From Chondrocystis sp. NIES-4102 (GTDB lineage: Bacteria; Cyanobacteriota; Cyanobacteriia; Cyanobacteriales; Xenococcaceae): 64,000 bases of DNA. Positions 27,698 to 35,637 of the stretch are shown here, one piece after another. Position 1 is the first letter of the stretch. Each line of letters opens with the position of its first letter. The translations under genes and the position numbers were made by a program. The stretch covers positions 3,596,001-3,660,000 of the forward strand of contig AP018281.1 in NCBI GenBank assembly GCA_002368355.1. Direction: 5' to 3'. The notes under the pieces were generated by a model. The model worked only from the letters and a program-made list of their open reading frames with translations. It was not told where the DNA came from and did not search any database.

Positions 27698-28150
27698 TTA
27701 AATATGCCATACCTTAGCGTGTTTAGGACGACGAGCCAAAATACTACCAGCCATTTTAATATCAGCTTGTGTTCCAGAAACGATCGCCAGATATTTACCT
27801 TTATTAAAATATGATTGCAAGACAGGAATTAAAAAAGTAGGTAATTTAAACAAATTAAAATCAGGGCGATCGCAAATTTCTAAACCATAATTCCAATCGT
27901 GTTTTTGATAATTACGTGCGATTAAATTAATTTTATTGAGAGGAAAACCTACCTCCCTAAGCTCTTCTAGAGCTACTTTAACATCTCGATGATGGGAAAA
28001 TATACCTACAGCCTGTCGATAGCTATTGTTACTTTTAGCAACAGTGCCATTATCTGTAGTTAATATACTTGAATGCCATTGATTTTTCGCCCCAGAACTA
28101 GATAAAGAGAATTTCGATACTATTTGCTTAACTAACAGTAAACTAATCAT
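27698..28150 (-). CDS. GSP17M-like stress-domain protein, short form
   Basis: A 150-residue protein. Residues 45-145 resemble the N-terminal domain of the stress protein at 1849-2907: AVGIFSHHRDVKVALEELREVGFPLNKINLIARN, then GKYLAIVSGTQADIKMAGSIL. The central Gly/Ala membrane hairpin is absent, replaced by a short FKLPTFLIPVLQSYF segment, and there is no DUF2382. The first 45 residues look unconserved, so the start may be further in. It is separated from the next minus-strand gene by a 141-base spacer. Function unknown. Confidence 0.7.
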   Translation of the reverse strand: MISLLLVKQIVSKFSLSSSGAKNQWHSSILTTDNGTVAKSNNSYRQAVGIFSHHRDVKVALEELREVGFPLNKINLIARNYQKHDWNYGLEICDRPDFNLFKLPTFLIPVLQSYFNKGKYLAIVSGTQADIKMAGSILARRPKHAKVWHI

Positions 28151-28291
28151 TTTATCTAACTACCTAAATTTAGACTTATATTCTTTACAATAGTCTTTTG
28201 ATATGTCAAAGGTATGGCAGATAGATGAACTTTTTCCTACACACTATAGCAATGCTGCAATAAATCTCCTTACGCACGCAATTACCTATAG

Positions 28292-28855
28292 TTAAATAGA
28301 ATCAACATTTTCTGAGACTTTTTTTAATTGTAGGTTCAATTCTTGCGAGCTTAACATAATAGGCTTTGATTCTATAATTACCTGTTGCTGCTTGAGTAGA
28401 GCTATATCCTGTAAAATTTGCTGCTGTTGCTGTTGAATATCGCTTAGACGCTGGAGAATTTCCGATAACTGTTCGGGATTATTGGTTATTTCGTAGTTAG
28501 TAATGGTGGCTGGGGGAACTATATTTTTAGGTTTAGCCTCCCAACCAAAGAGAAACTTAGCTAATTTAAAGGGAGATTGCAGAATCCATAACCAGATTCG
28601 ATCTATAGTACTAGCGATCGCTCGATAAATGGTTAAGACTAATCTAATTATTAGGATAATCGCAATTATGCTAAGTATTAAACTAATAAAAGCATGATGA
28701 TATAGCCACGCCCACATTGGATGTTGTCCTAACCAATTATTGATATTTGAGCTTATAGTACCGTTAATATTGTCTACAACTTGATTATTCCAGGTTTTAT
28801 CAATAGCATTTTGAACAGAAGTAGAGACAGTTGTTTTAAAATCGTTAAGATCCAT
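28292..28855 (-). CDS. Membrane protein with coiled-coil C-terminus, function unknown
   Basis: A 187-residue protein. One strong membrane span lies at about residues 50-78 (HAFISLILSIIAIILIIRLVLTIYRAIASTI) and an amphipathic WLWILQSPFKLAKFLFGW segment follows. Residues 128-185 are a Gln-rich coiled coil (EQLSEILQRLSDIQQQQQQILQDIALLKQQQ). I do not recognise the family; relatives probably exist in other cyanobacteria. It is followed downstream by a GSP17M-like gene and preceded by a repeat-filled spacer. Confidence 0.7.
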   Translation of the reverse strand: MDLNDFKTTVSTSVQNAIDKTWNNQVVDNINGTISSNINNWLGQHPMWAWLYHHAFISLILSIIAIILIIRLVLTIYRAIASTIDRIWLWILQSPFKLAKFLFGWEAKPKNIVPPATITNYEITNNPEQLSEILQRLSDIQQQQQQILQDIALLKQQQVIIESKPIMLSSQELNLQLKKVSENVDSI

Positions 28856-28959
28856 AATTATAGTTTTGTGGAAAAATAAATTACAAATAAAGCCTTGCTA
28901 GTCCCAAGTATAAAGATGATTGATAGATATTAGATAATTGTAATTAATAGCTTTTAGCA

Positions 28960-29100
28960 ATGATGCTCCGCTAACCCTTTAGGGTAGTCTTTAAATTTTA
29001 ACTATTACCAAAACCCCCATTACCTACTACCTACTACCTACTACCTATTTCCCAAACCCCCATTACCTACTACCTACTACCTAACTCCCCACTCCTCAAC
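28960..29100. repeat. ACTACCT tandem repeats and CCTTTAGG palindrome
   Basis: Two blocks of ACTACCT units at about 29017-29048 and 29063-29085, separated by a repeated CCCAAACCCCCATT unit. Just upstream, at about 28974-28985, is ACCCTTTAGGGT, a short palindrome of the type also seen near 27633 and 53801. Confidence 0.8.
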
Positions 29101-29102
29101 AA

Positions 29103-30557
29103 TCAAGGTAACCATTGAGGATGAAAACCAATAAAAGGCAAATTTTCCACTTGATAAGAGTCTGTAAGGGTGGGAGGAATTAAGAGCCAAATACTACTAT
29201 TAGAAGGTTGATTAAGATTAGCAGTGGTACTATTAGCAGACTGAGTAAATAAAATTCCCAGTTCATCGGGGGCAACACTAAGAGTATGATCTTGATAGGT
29301 TGATAATTCCAAAAGAGTTTTAATAGCAGCACTGTTTAAATCAATAGAAGCTAAATAAGGCTTTTCTAAATATTGCTCTCCCTTAGAAAGTTCAGTTAAC
29401 CAACAATATAAAGTTTTGCCAGTAGTAGTAAATTGACAATCTTGAATTGAACCCTCAGTATTTAATAATTCTCGTTGTACACCTTGATTATTGACATAAA
29501 AAAGCGATCGCGTATAACGTAATTTGGCGTTATCGGTATTATAATTAATCATCGCTGCTCCTGTACCATCTGGAGTAAAACTTAGTACTTGTCCAAACTT
29601 GGGTAAAAAATCTAAAGGTTGAGCATTAGGCTCTAAAGGTAATAATGCTATGCCTTCTCCTTGGGCTACTGCTACAGTCTGACTATCGGGAGTTATTAGG
29701 AAATCTCCCACTTGAGCATTGGTAATTAATTGTGGTGGACGATTATCTTTAATTATCCACAACCCAAAATCATTAAGCCGTTTACGGTTGAGTCTTTGTA
29801 CTACAATGGTTTTCCCGTCTTGAGAAAGGGCAAATTTATTATTTTGGTAATCTTGAGCATCTAAAATTAATTGAGGTTGAGAAGTTGCTAGATCTTCTGG
29901 GTTTTGAGTATTTAAACCCGTTGTAACTGTATATAACTCTAAATTGCGGATACCATCAACACCTTGGGCTTTTGAAGAAGCGGAAAACAACAAACGATCG
30001 CCTTGGGGATAAGGAGTAAATTCAAAGACAACTAGATTTGGGGGAGTGAGAATCTTTTTTTGTTGTCTTGTCCAATCATATAAAATTAATCTCCCTTGTT
30101 CTACCCCTTGGCTACCTATATAAACAAAAGCGCGATCGCGACTGGCAAATTCTGCTTCAAAAGGTTCAATGGGTTTTCCTGCTTCCTTCCCATTATTAAA
30201 CCTATCCCTAGCCTGGGTAAGAGTTAATTTATATTTACCACCATAAGGCACTGGGTTATTAAGAGTGTAGGCGAGTCTTAATCCAGACCAACTAATTTTA
30301 CCAGGTAAAGGAGGTTCAATCTTTAAGTTTTGCTCAACACTAGGGCGATCTACAGGGCGATTAAAGGTGAGTAGGAAAGCTCGATCTTGATAACCAATAG
30401 TTTGATTGTACCAACTAAAATTACTAACCCTACCACCTGCATGAAAGATACAATTATCCCGACAAGCAGCACCAGTGACAAGCAAAAAAGCAATAATCAA
30501 ACTCAAAAGAATAATTAGAGCGATCGCTATACGATCTATTGATGATGATATCTGCAT
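29103..30557 (-). CDS. Membrane-anchored Ig-like plus beta-propeller protein
   Basis: A 484-residue protein with an N-terminal membrane span at about residues 10-32. An Ig-like module of the SbsA/Big_5 type follows (about 45-130, with LTFNRPVDRPSVEQNLKIEPP and GGKYKLTLT). The rest reads as a TolB/WD40-like propeller with repeated LFSAS, GKTIVV, PDSQTVAV and PDGTGAAM blades. It probably sits on the outer face of the cytoplasmic membrane; the ligand is unknown. Two Cys after the anchor (ACRDNC) could form a disulphide or be lipidated. Divergent from the PSII S4 gene across 46 bases. Confidence 0.78.
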   Translation of the reverse strand: MQISSSIDRIAIALIILLSLIIAFLLVTGAACRDNCIFHAGGRVSNFSWYNQTIGYQDRAFLLTFNRPVDRPSVEQNLKIEPPLPGKISWSGLRLAYTLNNPVPYGGKYKLTLTQARDRFNNGKEAGKPIEPFEAEFASRDRAFVYIGSQGVEQGRLILYDWTRQQKKILTPPNLVVFEFTPYPQGDRLLFSASSKAQGVDGIRNLELYTVTTGLNTQNPEDLATSQPQLILDAQDYQNNKFALSQDGKTIVVQRLNRKRLNDFGLWIIKDNRPPQLITNAQVGDFLITPDSQTVAVAQGEGIALLPLEPNAQPLDFLPKFGQVLSFTPDGTGAAMINYNTDNAKLRYTRSLFYVNNQGVQRELLNTEGSIQDCQFTTTGKTLYCWLTELSKGEQYLEKPYLASIDLNSAAIKTLLELSTYQDHTLSVAPDELGILFTQSANSTTANLNQPSNSSIWLLIPPTLTDSYQVENLPFIGFHPQWLP

Positions 30558-30603
30558 TTGAGGGATAATAGATCAGGAGTAGGATTAAATAAATGATAAC
30601 TAA

Positions 30604-31383
30604 ATGCTGCCGAGAGAAGAATTATTAAAAGGTGTAGAAAATAAAGACGAAATCGTTCGTATTATAGATTTGGCTGAAGTTGCTATTAAAAATTGGGAAG
30701 TAGTTACGAGTAATTTTTTCTCCCCACCTGTGGTAGCAGAAGTACAATCAATTTGCCGAAATTTGACAGAAATTCAAGTTTTACCCTGGGGCGGTTATCC
30801 CCAAGCAGAAAGACAAAGATTAGGTTTAGCTCGTCCTGACATATCATTAGATGAGTCGGAGATAGAATTGGCTGCTTTGGATATTGCAGGTAATTTTCTT
30901 TTCGATCCTGCTACCCATCGGGATTTTTTAGGGGCGATTTTAGGAACAGGTATAGTCAGAGATAAAGTAGGCGATATCATTGTTTTGGGAGAAAGAGGGG
31001 CGCAGGTAATTGTAGTTCCTGAAATGGTAGATTTTTTAACTAGTTCTCTTACCCAAGTGCGATCTGTAGCTGTTAAAACCCAGAGGATCGATTTTAGCGA
31101 AATTAAAGTTCAGCCTCCCAATAAGAAGGAAATCACTACCGTCGAAGCTTCCTTAAGGTTAGATGCGATCGCTTCTGCTGGTTTTGGTATATCTCGTAAT
31201 AAAATGGCAAGTGCGATTTATAGTAATGATGTACGAGTAAATTGGAAAGAGATAACTCAGGCAAGTTACAATGTCAAAGCTGGTGATTTGATTGCTGTTC
31301 GAGGTAAGGGTAGATTAGAAGTTGGCGAAGTCTCCGTTACTAAAAAGCAACGCTATCGAGTTAATCTAGTACGCTATAAATAA
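30604..31383 (+). CDS. Photosystem II S4-domain protein
   Basis: A 259-residue protein. The N-terminal domain (1-175) matches the cyanobacterial/plastid 'photosystem II S4 domain protein' (LPREELLKGVENKDEIVRIIDLAEVAIKNWEVVTSNFFSPP; GGYPQAERQRLGLAR; GDIIVLGERGAQVIV). A C-terminal S4 RNA-binding domain lies at about 182-250 (LRLDAIASAGFGISRNKMASAI). It probably binds structured RNA; a link to PSII repair comes from the family annotation, not from this sequence. It is followed 31 bases later by queF. Confidence 0.92.
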   Translation: MLPREELLKGVENKDEIVRIIDLAEVAIKNWEVVTSNFFSPPVVAEVQSICRNLTEIQVLPWGGYPQAERQRLGLARPDISLDESEIELAALDIAGNFLFDPATHRDFLGAILGTGIVRDKVGDIIVLGERGAQVIVVPEMVDFLTSSLTQVRSVAVKTQRIDFSEIKVQPPNKKEITTVEASLRLDAIASAGFGISRNKMASAIYSNDVRVNWKEITQASYNVKAGDLIAVRGKGRLEVGEVSVTKKQRYRVNLVRYK

Positions 31384-31414
31384 TTATCTGATTTTACTAT
31401 TCGATTTAAATTAA

Positions 31415-31825
31415 ATGACTACTTCTCCTCAATCTACTTCCACCGATACCATGAAATATGGGGAAAGAGCGATCGCTGAAGGTGAATTGATTACTTTCCC
31501 TAATCCTCGTCTCGGTCGCAAGTACAATATTAATATTACATTGCCAGAATTTACCTGTAAGTGTCCTTTTTCTGGATATCCCGATTTTGCCACCATCTAT
31601 ATAACCTATTCTCCCGATCAAACAGTGGTGGAACTCAAAGGGTTGAAATTATATATTAATAGTTATCGCGATCGCTATATCCCCCATGAAGAAGTGGTAA
31701 ATCAAATACTAGATGATTTTGTGGCTGCTTGTGATCCCTTAGAAGTTACTGTAAAAGGCGACTTTACCCCCAGAGGTAATGTTCATACGGTTATTGAAGT
31801 AAATCATCAGAAAACCACCAGCTAG
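31415..31825 (+). CDS. queF: NADPH-dependent 7-cyano-7-deazaguanine reductase QueF
   Basis: A 136-residue unimodular QueF that reduces preQ0 to preQ1 in queuosine biosynthesis. The catalytic Cys50 and Asp57 are in CPFSGYPDFA, and the NADPH-related E(L)KS-like region reads ELKGLKLYINSYRD. The C-terminal VKGDFTPRGNVHTVIE block is also typical. The full-length unimodular form is expected to form the usual homo-oligomer. No other que gene is adjacent. Confidence 0.95.
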   Translation: MTTSPQSTSTDTMKYGERAIAEGELITFPNPRLGRKYNINITLPEFTCKCPFSGYPDFATIYITYSPDQTVVELKGLKLYINSYRDRYIPHEEVVNQILDDFVAACDPLEVTVKGDFTPRGNVHTVIEVNHQKTTS

Positions 31826-32016
31826 GATCATTTATTGTTACTAATTGACATTCCAACATAGCGCGATCGCCATTTATCAGTATTGCTTTGCTCTAGAAAG
31901 TTAAGAAAAAATTACCCGAACGACTTTTTGTTTTAAGAGCAGCGATCTCTGGTTGGATAATTTCGATTTTTATCTGTACTTAGATAGGTGACTATTTCTC
32001 TCTTAACGGGAGATTT

Positions 32017-32220
32017 CTAATTTTTGCACTCAATAATAACTTTATGCTTAATTCCAGCACGAACAAATTCGTAGTAAACATCTATTTGATAGTTTTCTCC
32101 AGATAATCCTCTCAAAAATGTCGTAGCTCCGCCTGTAACCAGAATTCCTTCGTCTTTTTGATTCAATAGCATTGTATATATGCTTTTTACGTAGTTTTCA
32201 AATTCTTTATCTGAATTCAT
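32017..32220 (-). pseudogene. Truncated Mrr-like restriction endonuclease remnant
   Basis: 67 residues open, ending IIECKN followed by an in-frame TAG. The pattern GGATTFLRGLSGENYQIDVYYEF...HKVIIECKN is the first half of a PD-(D/E)xK nuclease (Asp of QID, Glu-x-Lys of IECK). Reading past the TAG continues as KSPVKREIVTYL, which fits the next helix of the family, then degenerates to a TAA about 30 codons on. A TGG-to-TAG change plus 3' loss is the simplest reading. It could still be expressed as a short peptide. It sits beside a broken toxin-antitoxin pair. Confidence 0.65.
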
Positions 32221-32394
32221 TAATTAAAAAAACTGAAAAAACTAATCAACGTTACTTGCCTGAGCAAATAAATCAAAATCAAATACACTTTTACCATTTC
32301 ATACTGGTATGAGTTTTTAAAATTATTTGTTCCTCGTTAAGCCAACATTAACTAAAGAAGTAAAATAATACTCATGCTCAATATCTGACCAACC

Positions 32395-32628
32395 ATGACC
32401 AGTATAAATCTTGACAATTTAAGCAAAGATAATCGCGATCGCTTACAACAAAGAGCAGCAATTCATGGTCGATCACTAGAATTAGAACTAGATTCGATTT
32501 TAACCAGTGTTTTTGAACCAAAAACCGCAGAAAATTCTCTTAAGGAGTTACTGCTGGCGATGCCTGATGTGGGAGAGGATGCCGATTTTAATAGTGTTAG
32601 AGACAATGTTAGAGAAATTTCCCTGTGA
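32395..32628 (+). CDS. FitA/VapB-type ribbon-helix-helix antitoxin (partner toxin broken)
   Basis: A 77-residue antitoxin. Residues 1-40 (MTSINLDNLSKDNRDRLQQRAAIHGRSLELELDSIL) are an Arc/MetJ-type ribbon-helix-helix DNA-binding region as in FitA/VapB. The rest is the acidic toxin-binding tail. The stop overlaps the GTG of the toxin gene by four bases, the usual coupling of such pairs. As the toxin is disrupted, the antitoxin is an orphan and may still bind its operator or cross-neutralise. Confidence 0.82.
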   Translation: MTSINLDNLSKDNRDRLQQRAAIHGRSLELELDSILTSVFEPKTAENSLKELLLAMPDVGEDADFNSVRDNVREISL

Positions 32629-33039
32629 CCAAGTATTTACTCGATACAAATGTAATCTCCGAACTACGTAAGAAAAATCGCTGTAATTGAGGAGTTAGAA
32701 ATTGGTATGCAACTATTAACGAACAAGAAATTTATCTTAGTGTATTAGTAATTGGGGAACTCCGTTGTGGTGTTGAATTGATTAGAAGACGCGATCGCTT
32801 TTGCTGCTTCACATTTAGACACATGGCTTAAAAAAATTATTCGAGAATATAGTGATCAAATTTTTCCCATTACTCAAGAAATTGCTGAAACATGGGGGAC
32901 AATGAATGTACCCGATCCTATTTCTACTGTCGACGGACTACTTGCAGCTACGGCAAAGGTGCATAATTGTACTTTAGTGACGCGGAACATTAAAGATATT
33001 GTGCGGTGCGATGTTCTTTACTACAATCCTTTTGTATAA
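32625..33039 (+). pseudogene. Disrupted FitB/VapC-like PIN toxin
   Basis: GTG at 32625 starts TKYLLDTNVISELRKKNRCN, the usual PIN N-terminus, then a TGA at 32688-32690 interrupts. Reading on in the same frame gives GVRNWYATINEQEIYLSVLVIGELRCGVELIRRR, then a shift by one base around the HIP1 site near 32795 restores AIAFAASHLDTWLKKII, and the frame continues to TAA at 33039 (DGLLAATAKVHNCTLVTRNIKDI). One nonsense change plus one frameshift, so no active toxin. The acidic residues of the nuclease are all encoded, so the decay appears recent. Confidence 0.88.
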
Positions 33040-33312
33040 CTTTCGTATAAAGACTAATAGTATACTTACCGCAACCTCAAAGCAACTTGTTGAAAGCATC
33101 GCGCAAAGGTTTATAATAAGCCGAGGCGTATTTAGTGGAATGAGCTAAGATTCCCACATCACAATGATCGCGTTCCTTTGCGTCTTAATAATTTTATTAA
33201 AGTCACTGCTCTTCTGTGGCAACCTGGATTACTAATCTTTAATAGCGATCAGCCATCAGGTACAATACAAAAGTAAAGATTTATGAACAAAACTAAACAG
33301 TAAGATAAAACT

Positions 33313-33489
33313 ATGAAAAGCAAAGAAATTCAACCCAGTGTAACCCCAAAGTTAGAAGAGCCAAAGTTCGGTTTCAATTCCTACGCAGAGCGTTTAAATG
33401 CCCGTGCAGCCATGATTGGTTTTAGTGCAATTCTAATTATTGAATACTTTACAGGCAAAGGGTTGTTATCTTGGCTCGGCTTGCAATAA
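33313..33489 (+). CDS. hli: High-light-inducible protein (Hli/SCP), one-helix
   Basis: A 58-residue one-helix chlorophyll-binding protein. The signature FNSYAERLNARAAMIGFSAI at about 21-40 contains the ExxNxRxAMIGF motif with chlorophyll-ligating Glu and Asn, followed by a single thylakoid span ending GLLSWLGLQ. HliA-D proteins bind chlorophyll and carotenoid and protect PSII assembly intermediates under high light. The ATG at 33313 has a moderate upstream purine stretch. The gene stands alone. Confidence 0.93.
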   Translation: MKSKEIQPSVTPKLEEPKFGFNSYAERLNARAAMIGFSAILIIEYFTGKGLLSWLGLQ

Positions 33490-33621
33490 ATTAAGGTTGT
33501 AATAGGTAATTAGGGAATTAACTTTTTGCCTATTGCTCAACAAATTTAATCCTAAACTAAGCTTATGGACACCGACTTCCAGTATCATCTACATAGATTA
33601 GATAGGAAATCAATTAAGTGA

Positions 33622-34296
33622 ATGAGCGCAGCAGATAGCCAAACTAGCCCCCAAGATCACAATAGAGCTTTAGTATCGCCTAATATAGCCAAGTTGCCTA
33701 AATCTGAAGTTAAATCTACACCCATTCAGTTAGGAATTATGGCTTCTGGGAGTGGGACAAATTTTGAAGCTATAGCTAAAGCGATCGCCAGGGGTGATCT
33801 GCTAGGGGAAATTAAAGTAGTAATTTATAATAATCCCGATGCTAAGGTAAAAGAACGTGCCGAAAAATATCAAATACCTACAGTTTTAATTGATCATCGG
33901 CAATATAAACAACGTACAAGTTTAGATCAAGAAATTGTCAAAGTCTTACAAGCCTATGGTGTAGAGTGGGTAGTAATGGCTGGTTGGATGCGCATCGTCA
34001 CTGAGGTTTTATTAGAAGGATATAGCGATCGCATTATTAATATTCATCCCAGTTTATTACCCAGTTTTAAAGGTATTCGAGCTATCGAACAAGCCCTAGC
34101 AGCTAAAGTAAAAATTACAGGTTGTACAGTACATTTAGTTAGTTTAGAAGTCGATAGTGGTGCAATTATCATGCAGGCTGCTGTACCAATTTTAGCCGAT
34201 GACACCTTAGAAACACTGCACGCTAGAATCCAACTGCAAGAACATTATATCTTACCCCAGGCGATCGCTTTGGCTGCTTCTAATCAATCTTCGTAA
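33622..34296 (+). CDS. purN: Phosphoribosylglycinamide formyltransferase
   Basis: A 224-residue GART enzyme of purine synthesis that formylates GAR with 10-formyl-tetrahydrofolate. The phosphate-binding loop IMASGSGTNFEAI and the catalytic block INIHPSLLPSFKGIRAIEQALAA (Asn and His of the active site) are intact, with the Asp in the EVDSGAI region as the third catalytic residue. The first 35 residues are non-conserved, so the true start could lie at a later codon such as near GIMASG. Confidence 0.94.
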   Translation: MSAADSQTSPQDHNRALVSPNIAKLPKSEVKSTPIQLGIMASGSGTNFEAIAKAIARGDLLGEIKVVIYNNPDAKVKERAEKYQIPTVLIDHRQYKQRTSLDQEIVKVLQAYGVEWVVMAGWMRIVTEVLLEGYSDRIINIHPSLLPSFKGIRAIEQALAAKVKITGCTVHLVSLEVDSGAIIMQAAVPILADDTLETLHARIQLQEHYILPQAIALAASNQSS

Positions 34297-34384
34297 AGCC
34301 AACCAACTGAAAATAGTAATTACCGTAAAACCTGCACGATAATAAAGTTCTACAATCAAAACAGACAAAGTAAGAATTTCTATT

Positions 34385-35263
34385 ATGTTGCGAAAAATTA
34401 TAGTTTTATTCATGTCCTTGTCCTTGTGCTGGACTACTGTAGGTTGTGGAAGTTCCTCAACGACTTCAACAAGACCTCAAACAACTTTTAGTAATAATGC
34501 TAATATTCCTGCTGCACCAACATCTATCAGTGATGGAAAATATCCAGTGCAACAAGCCACCTACGATGATAGTAGTGGTGAATATAGTTTGATGTTACTT
34601 AATACTCCTCCAGGTAGCCCCCCTGTATTGCGGACATCACAATTACAAATGGCTCGAATTGATGAACAAGCTGCTTCAGGAGAGAAAACCTATCTTCAAG
34701 TAAGTAATGGTCAACCTGTGATGTATTTAACTGAAGATTTTAAAATTGAATATGTTCACAATGTCACAGAAACTCAAACCAATCCTCAAACAGGTCAACA
34801 ACAAACCGTTGTAGTTAGAAGAGAATCTAACTTTTGGACACCTTTTGCTGGGGCTTTAGCAGGACAAGCGATCGGTAGTTTATTATTCCGCCCTCAATAT
34901 TATGTTCCTCCTGTCTATCAGCCTGGCACAATTATGACTGGTTACGGTGGTTATGGTAGTAGTTATTCTCAAGCGGTAAATCGTTACCAACAACGTTATA
35001 ACGCCCCTCCAGTCGCTGTTAGAAATAGAACTGTATTAAGAAGTACTGGCAGTATCCGTAACAGTAATACTACTACTAATACTAGATTACGTCGTCCTGC
35101 ATATAACAATAGTAATCGTGCAACTGGTTCTGGAGTAGGTTCTAGTACCCTACGTTCTTCTGATAGAAATAGCAGTACTCAGCTTAGACGACCTAGCAGT
35201 TTTGGTAGTAGTTCTCGCAGCAGAAGTCGCAGTTTTGGTAGTTCTCGTGGTAGAAGAAGATAG
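34385..35263 (+). CDS. Predicted lipoprotein with Arg/Ser-rich tail
   Basis: A 292-residue protein with an N-terminal lipoprotein signal (MSLSLCWTTVGC, Cys21). The first half is ordinary (YPVQQATYDDSSGEYSLMLLNTPPGSPPVL...QMARIDEQAASGEKTYLQV). A short membrane-like FAGALAGQAIGSLLFRP follows at about residue 160. The last 90 residues are a low-complexity, strongly basic Arg/Ser/Thr/Asn tail. I do not recognise a named family. The basic tail suggests binding to a polyanion or to the cell wall, as inference. It ends at a strong terminator. Confidence 0.75.
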   Translation: MLRKIIVLFMSLSLCWTTVGCGSSSTTSTRPQTTFSNNANIPAAPTSISDGKYPVQQATYDDSSGEYSLMLLNTPPGSPPVLRTSQLQMARIDEQAASGEKTYLQVSNGQPVMYLTEDFKIEYVHNVTETQTNPQTGQQQTVVVRRESNFWTPFAGALAGQAIGSLLFRPQYYVPPVYQPGTIMTGYGGYGSSYSQAVNRYQQRYNAPPVAVRNRTVLRSTGSIRNSNTTTNTRLRRPAYNNSNRATGSGVGSSTLRSSDRNSSTQLRRPSSFGSSSRSRSRSFGSSRGRRR

Positions 35264-35292
35264 ATTTAGCTTCTAAATTAATTTACATATAT

Positions 35293-35373
35293 ATCCGCTT
35301 ATTTTTGGTAAACCTGTAATTTTTATAGTTTTTACCACAATCATTATGGTTGTTTAAATAGCGGATTTTTTTT
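35293..35373 (+). terminator. Intrinsic terminator of the Arg/Ser-rich lipoprotein gene
   Basis: ATCCGCT (35293-35299) pairs with AGCGGAT (35360-35366), extended by TATTT/AAATA, and encloses a second stem TGGTAAA/TTTACCA. A run of eight or nine T follows. It lies 30 bases after the stop codon. Structure judged by eye. Confidence 0.65.
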
Positions 35374-35637
35374 GATGACTTTTTAGCTTTGATGCTTCGC
35401 TAACCAGTGCTTGATAGCTTTTAATTGATAAATGACCATTAATAATTACTGACTTATTACTTGTTACCTACATTATCCCCTTGTGGGATTACTTGTTACT
35501 CAACCCCTACTACCTACTACCTGTCTCCTGTCTCCTGTCTCCTGACTTGTTACTTCTAGATAATGTGGGGATATTTTTGCCCTACTACCTACTACCTATA
35601 TCCTGACTCCTGACTCCTGTCTCCTGACTCCTACCCA
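35374..35637. repeat. Repeat-filled spacer (ACTACCT and TCCTGAC/TCCTGTC heptamers)
   Basis: Contains ACTACCT units at about 35508-35522 and 35580-35596, TCCTGTC/TCCTGAC heptamer runs at 35522-35550 and 35598-35632, and a patch CCCTTGTGGGAT also seen near 27610. No gene. Confidence 0.8.

Noticed and set aside
27575-27814. 79-codon plus-strand frame
   Set aside because: Half of it is heptamer repeat, the rest overlaps the real minus-strand gene at 27698-28150.
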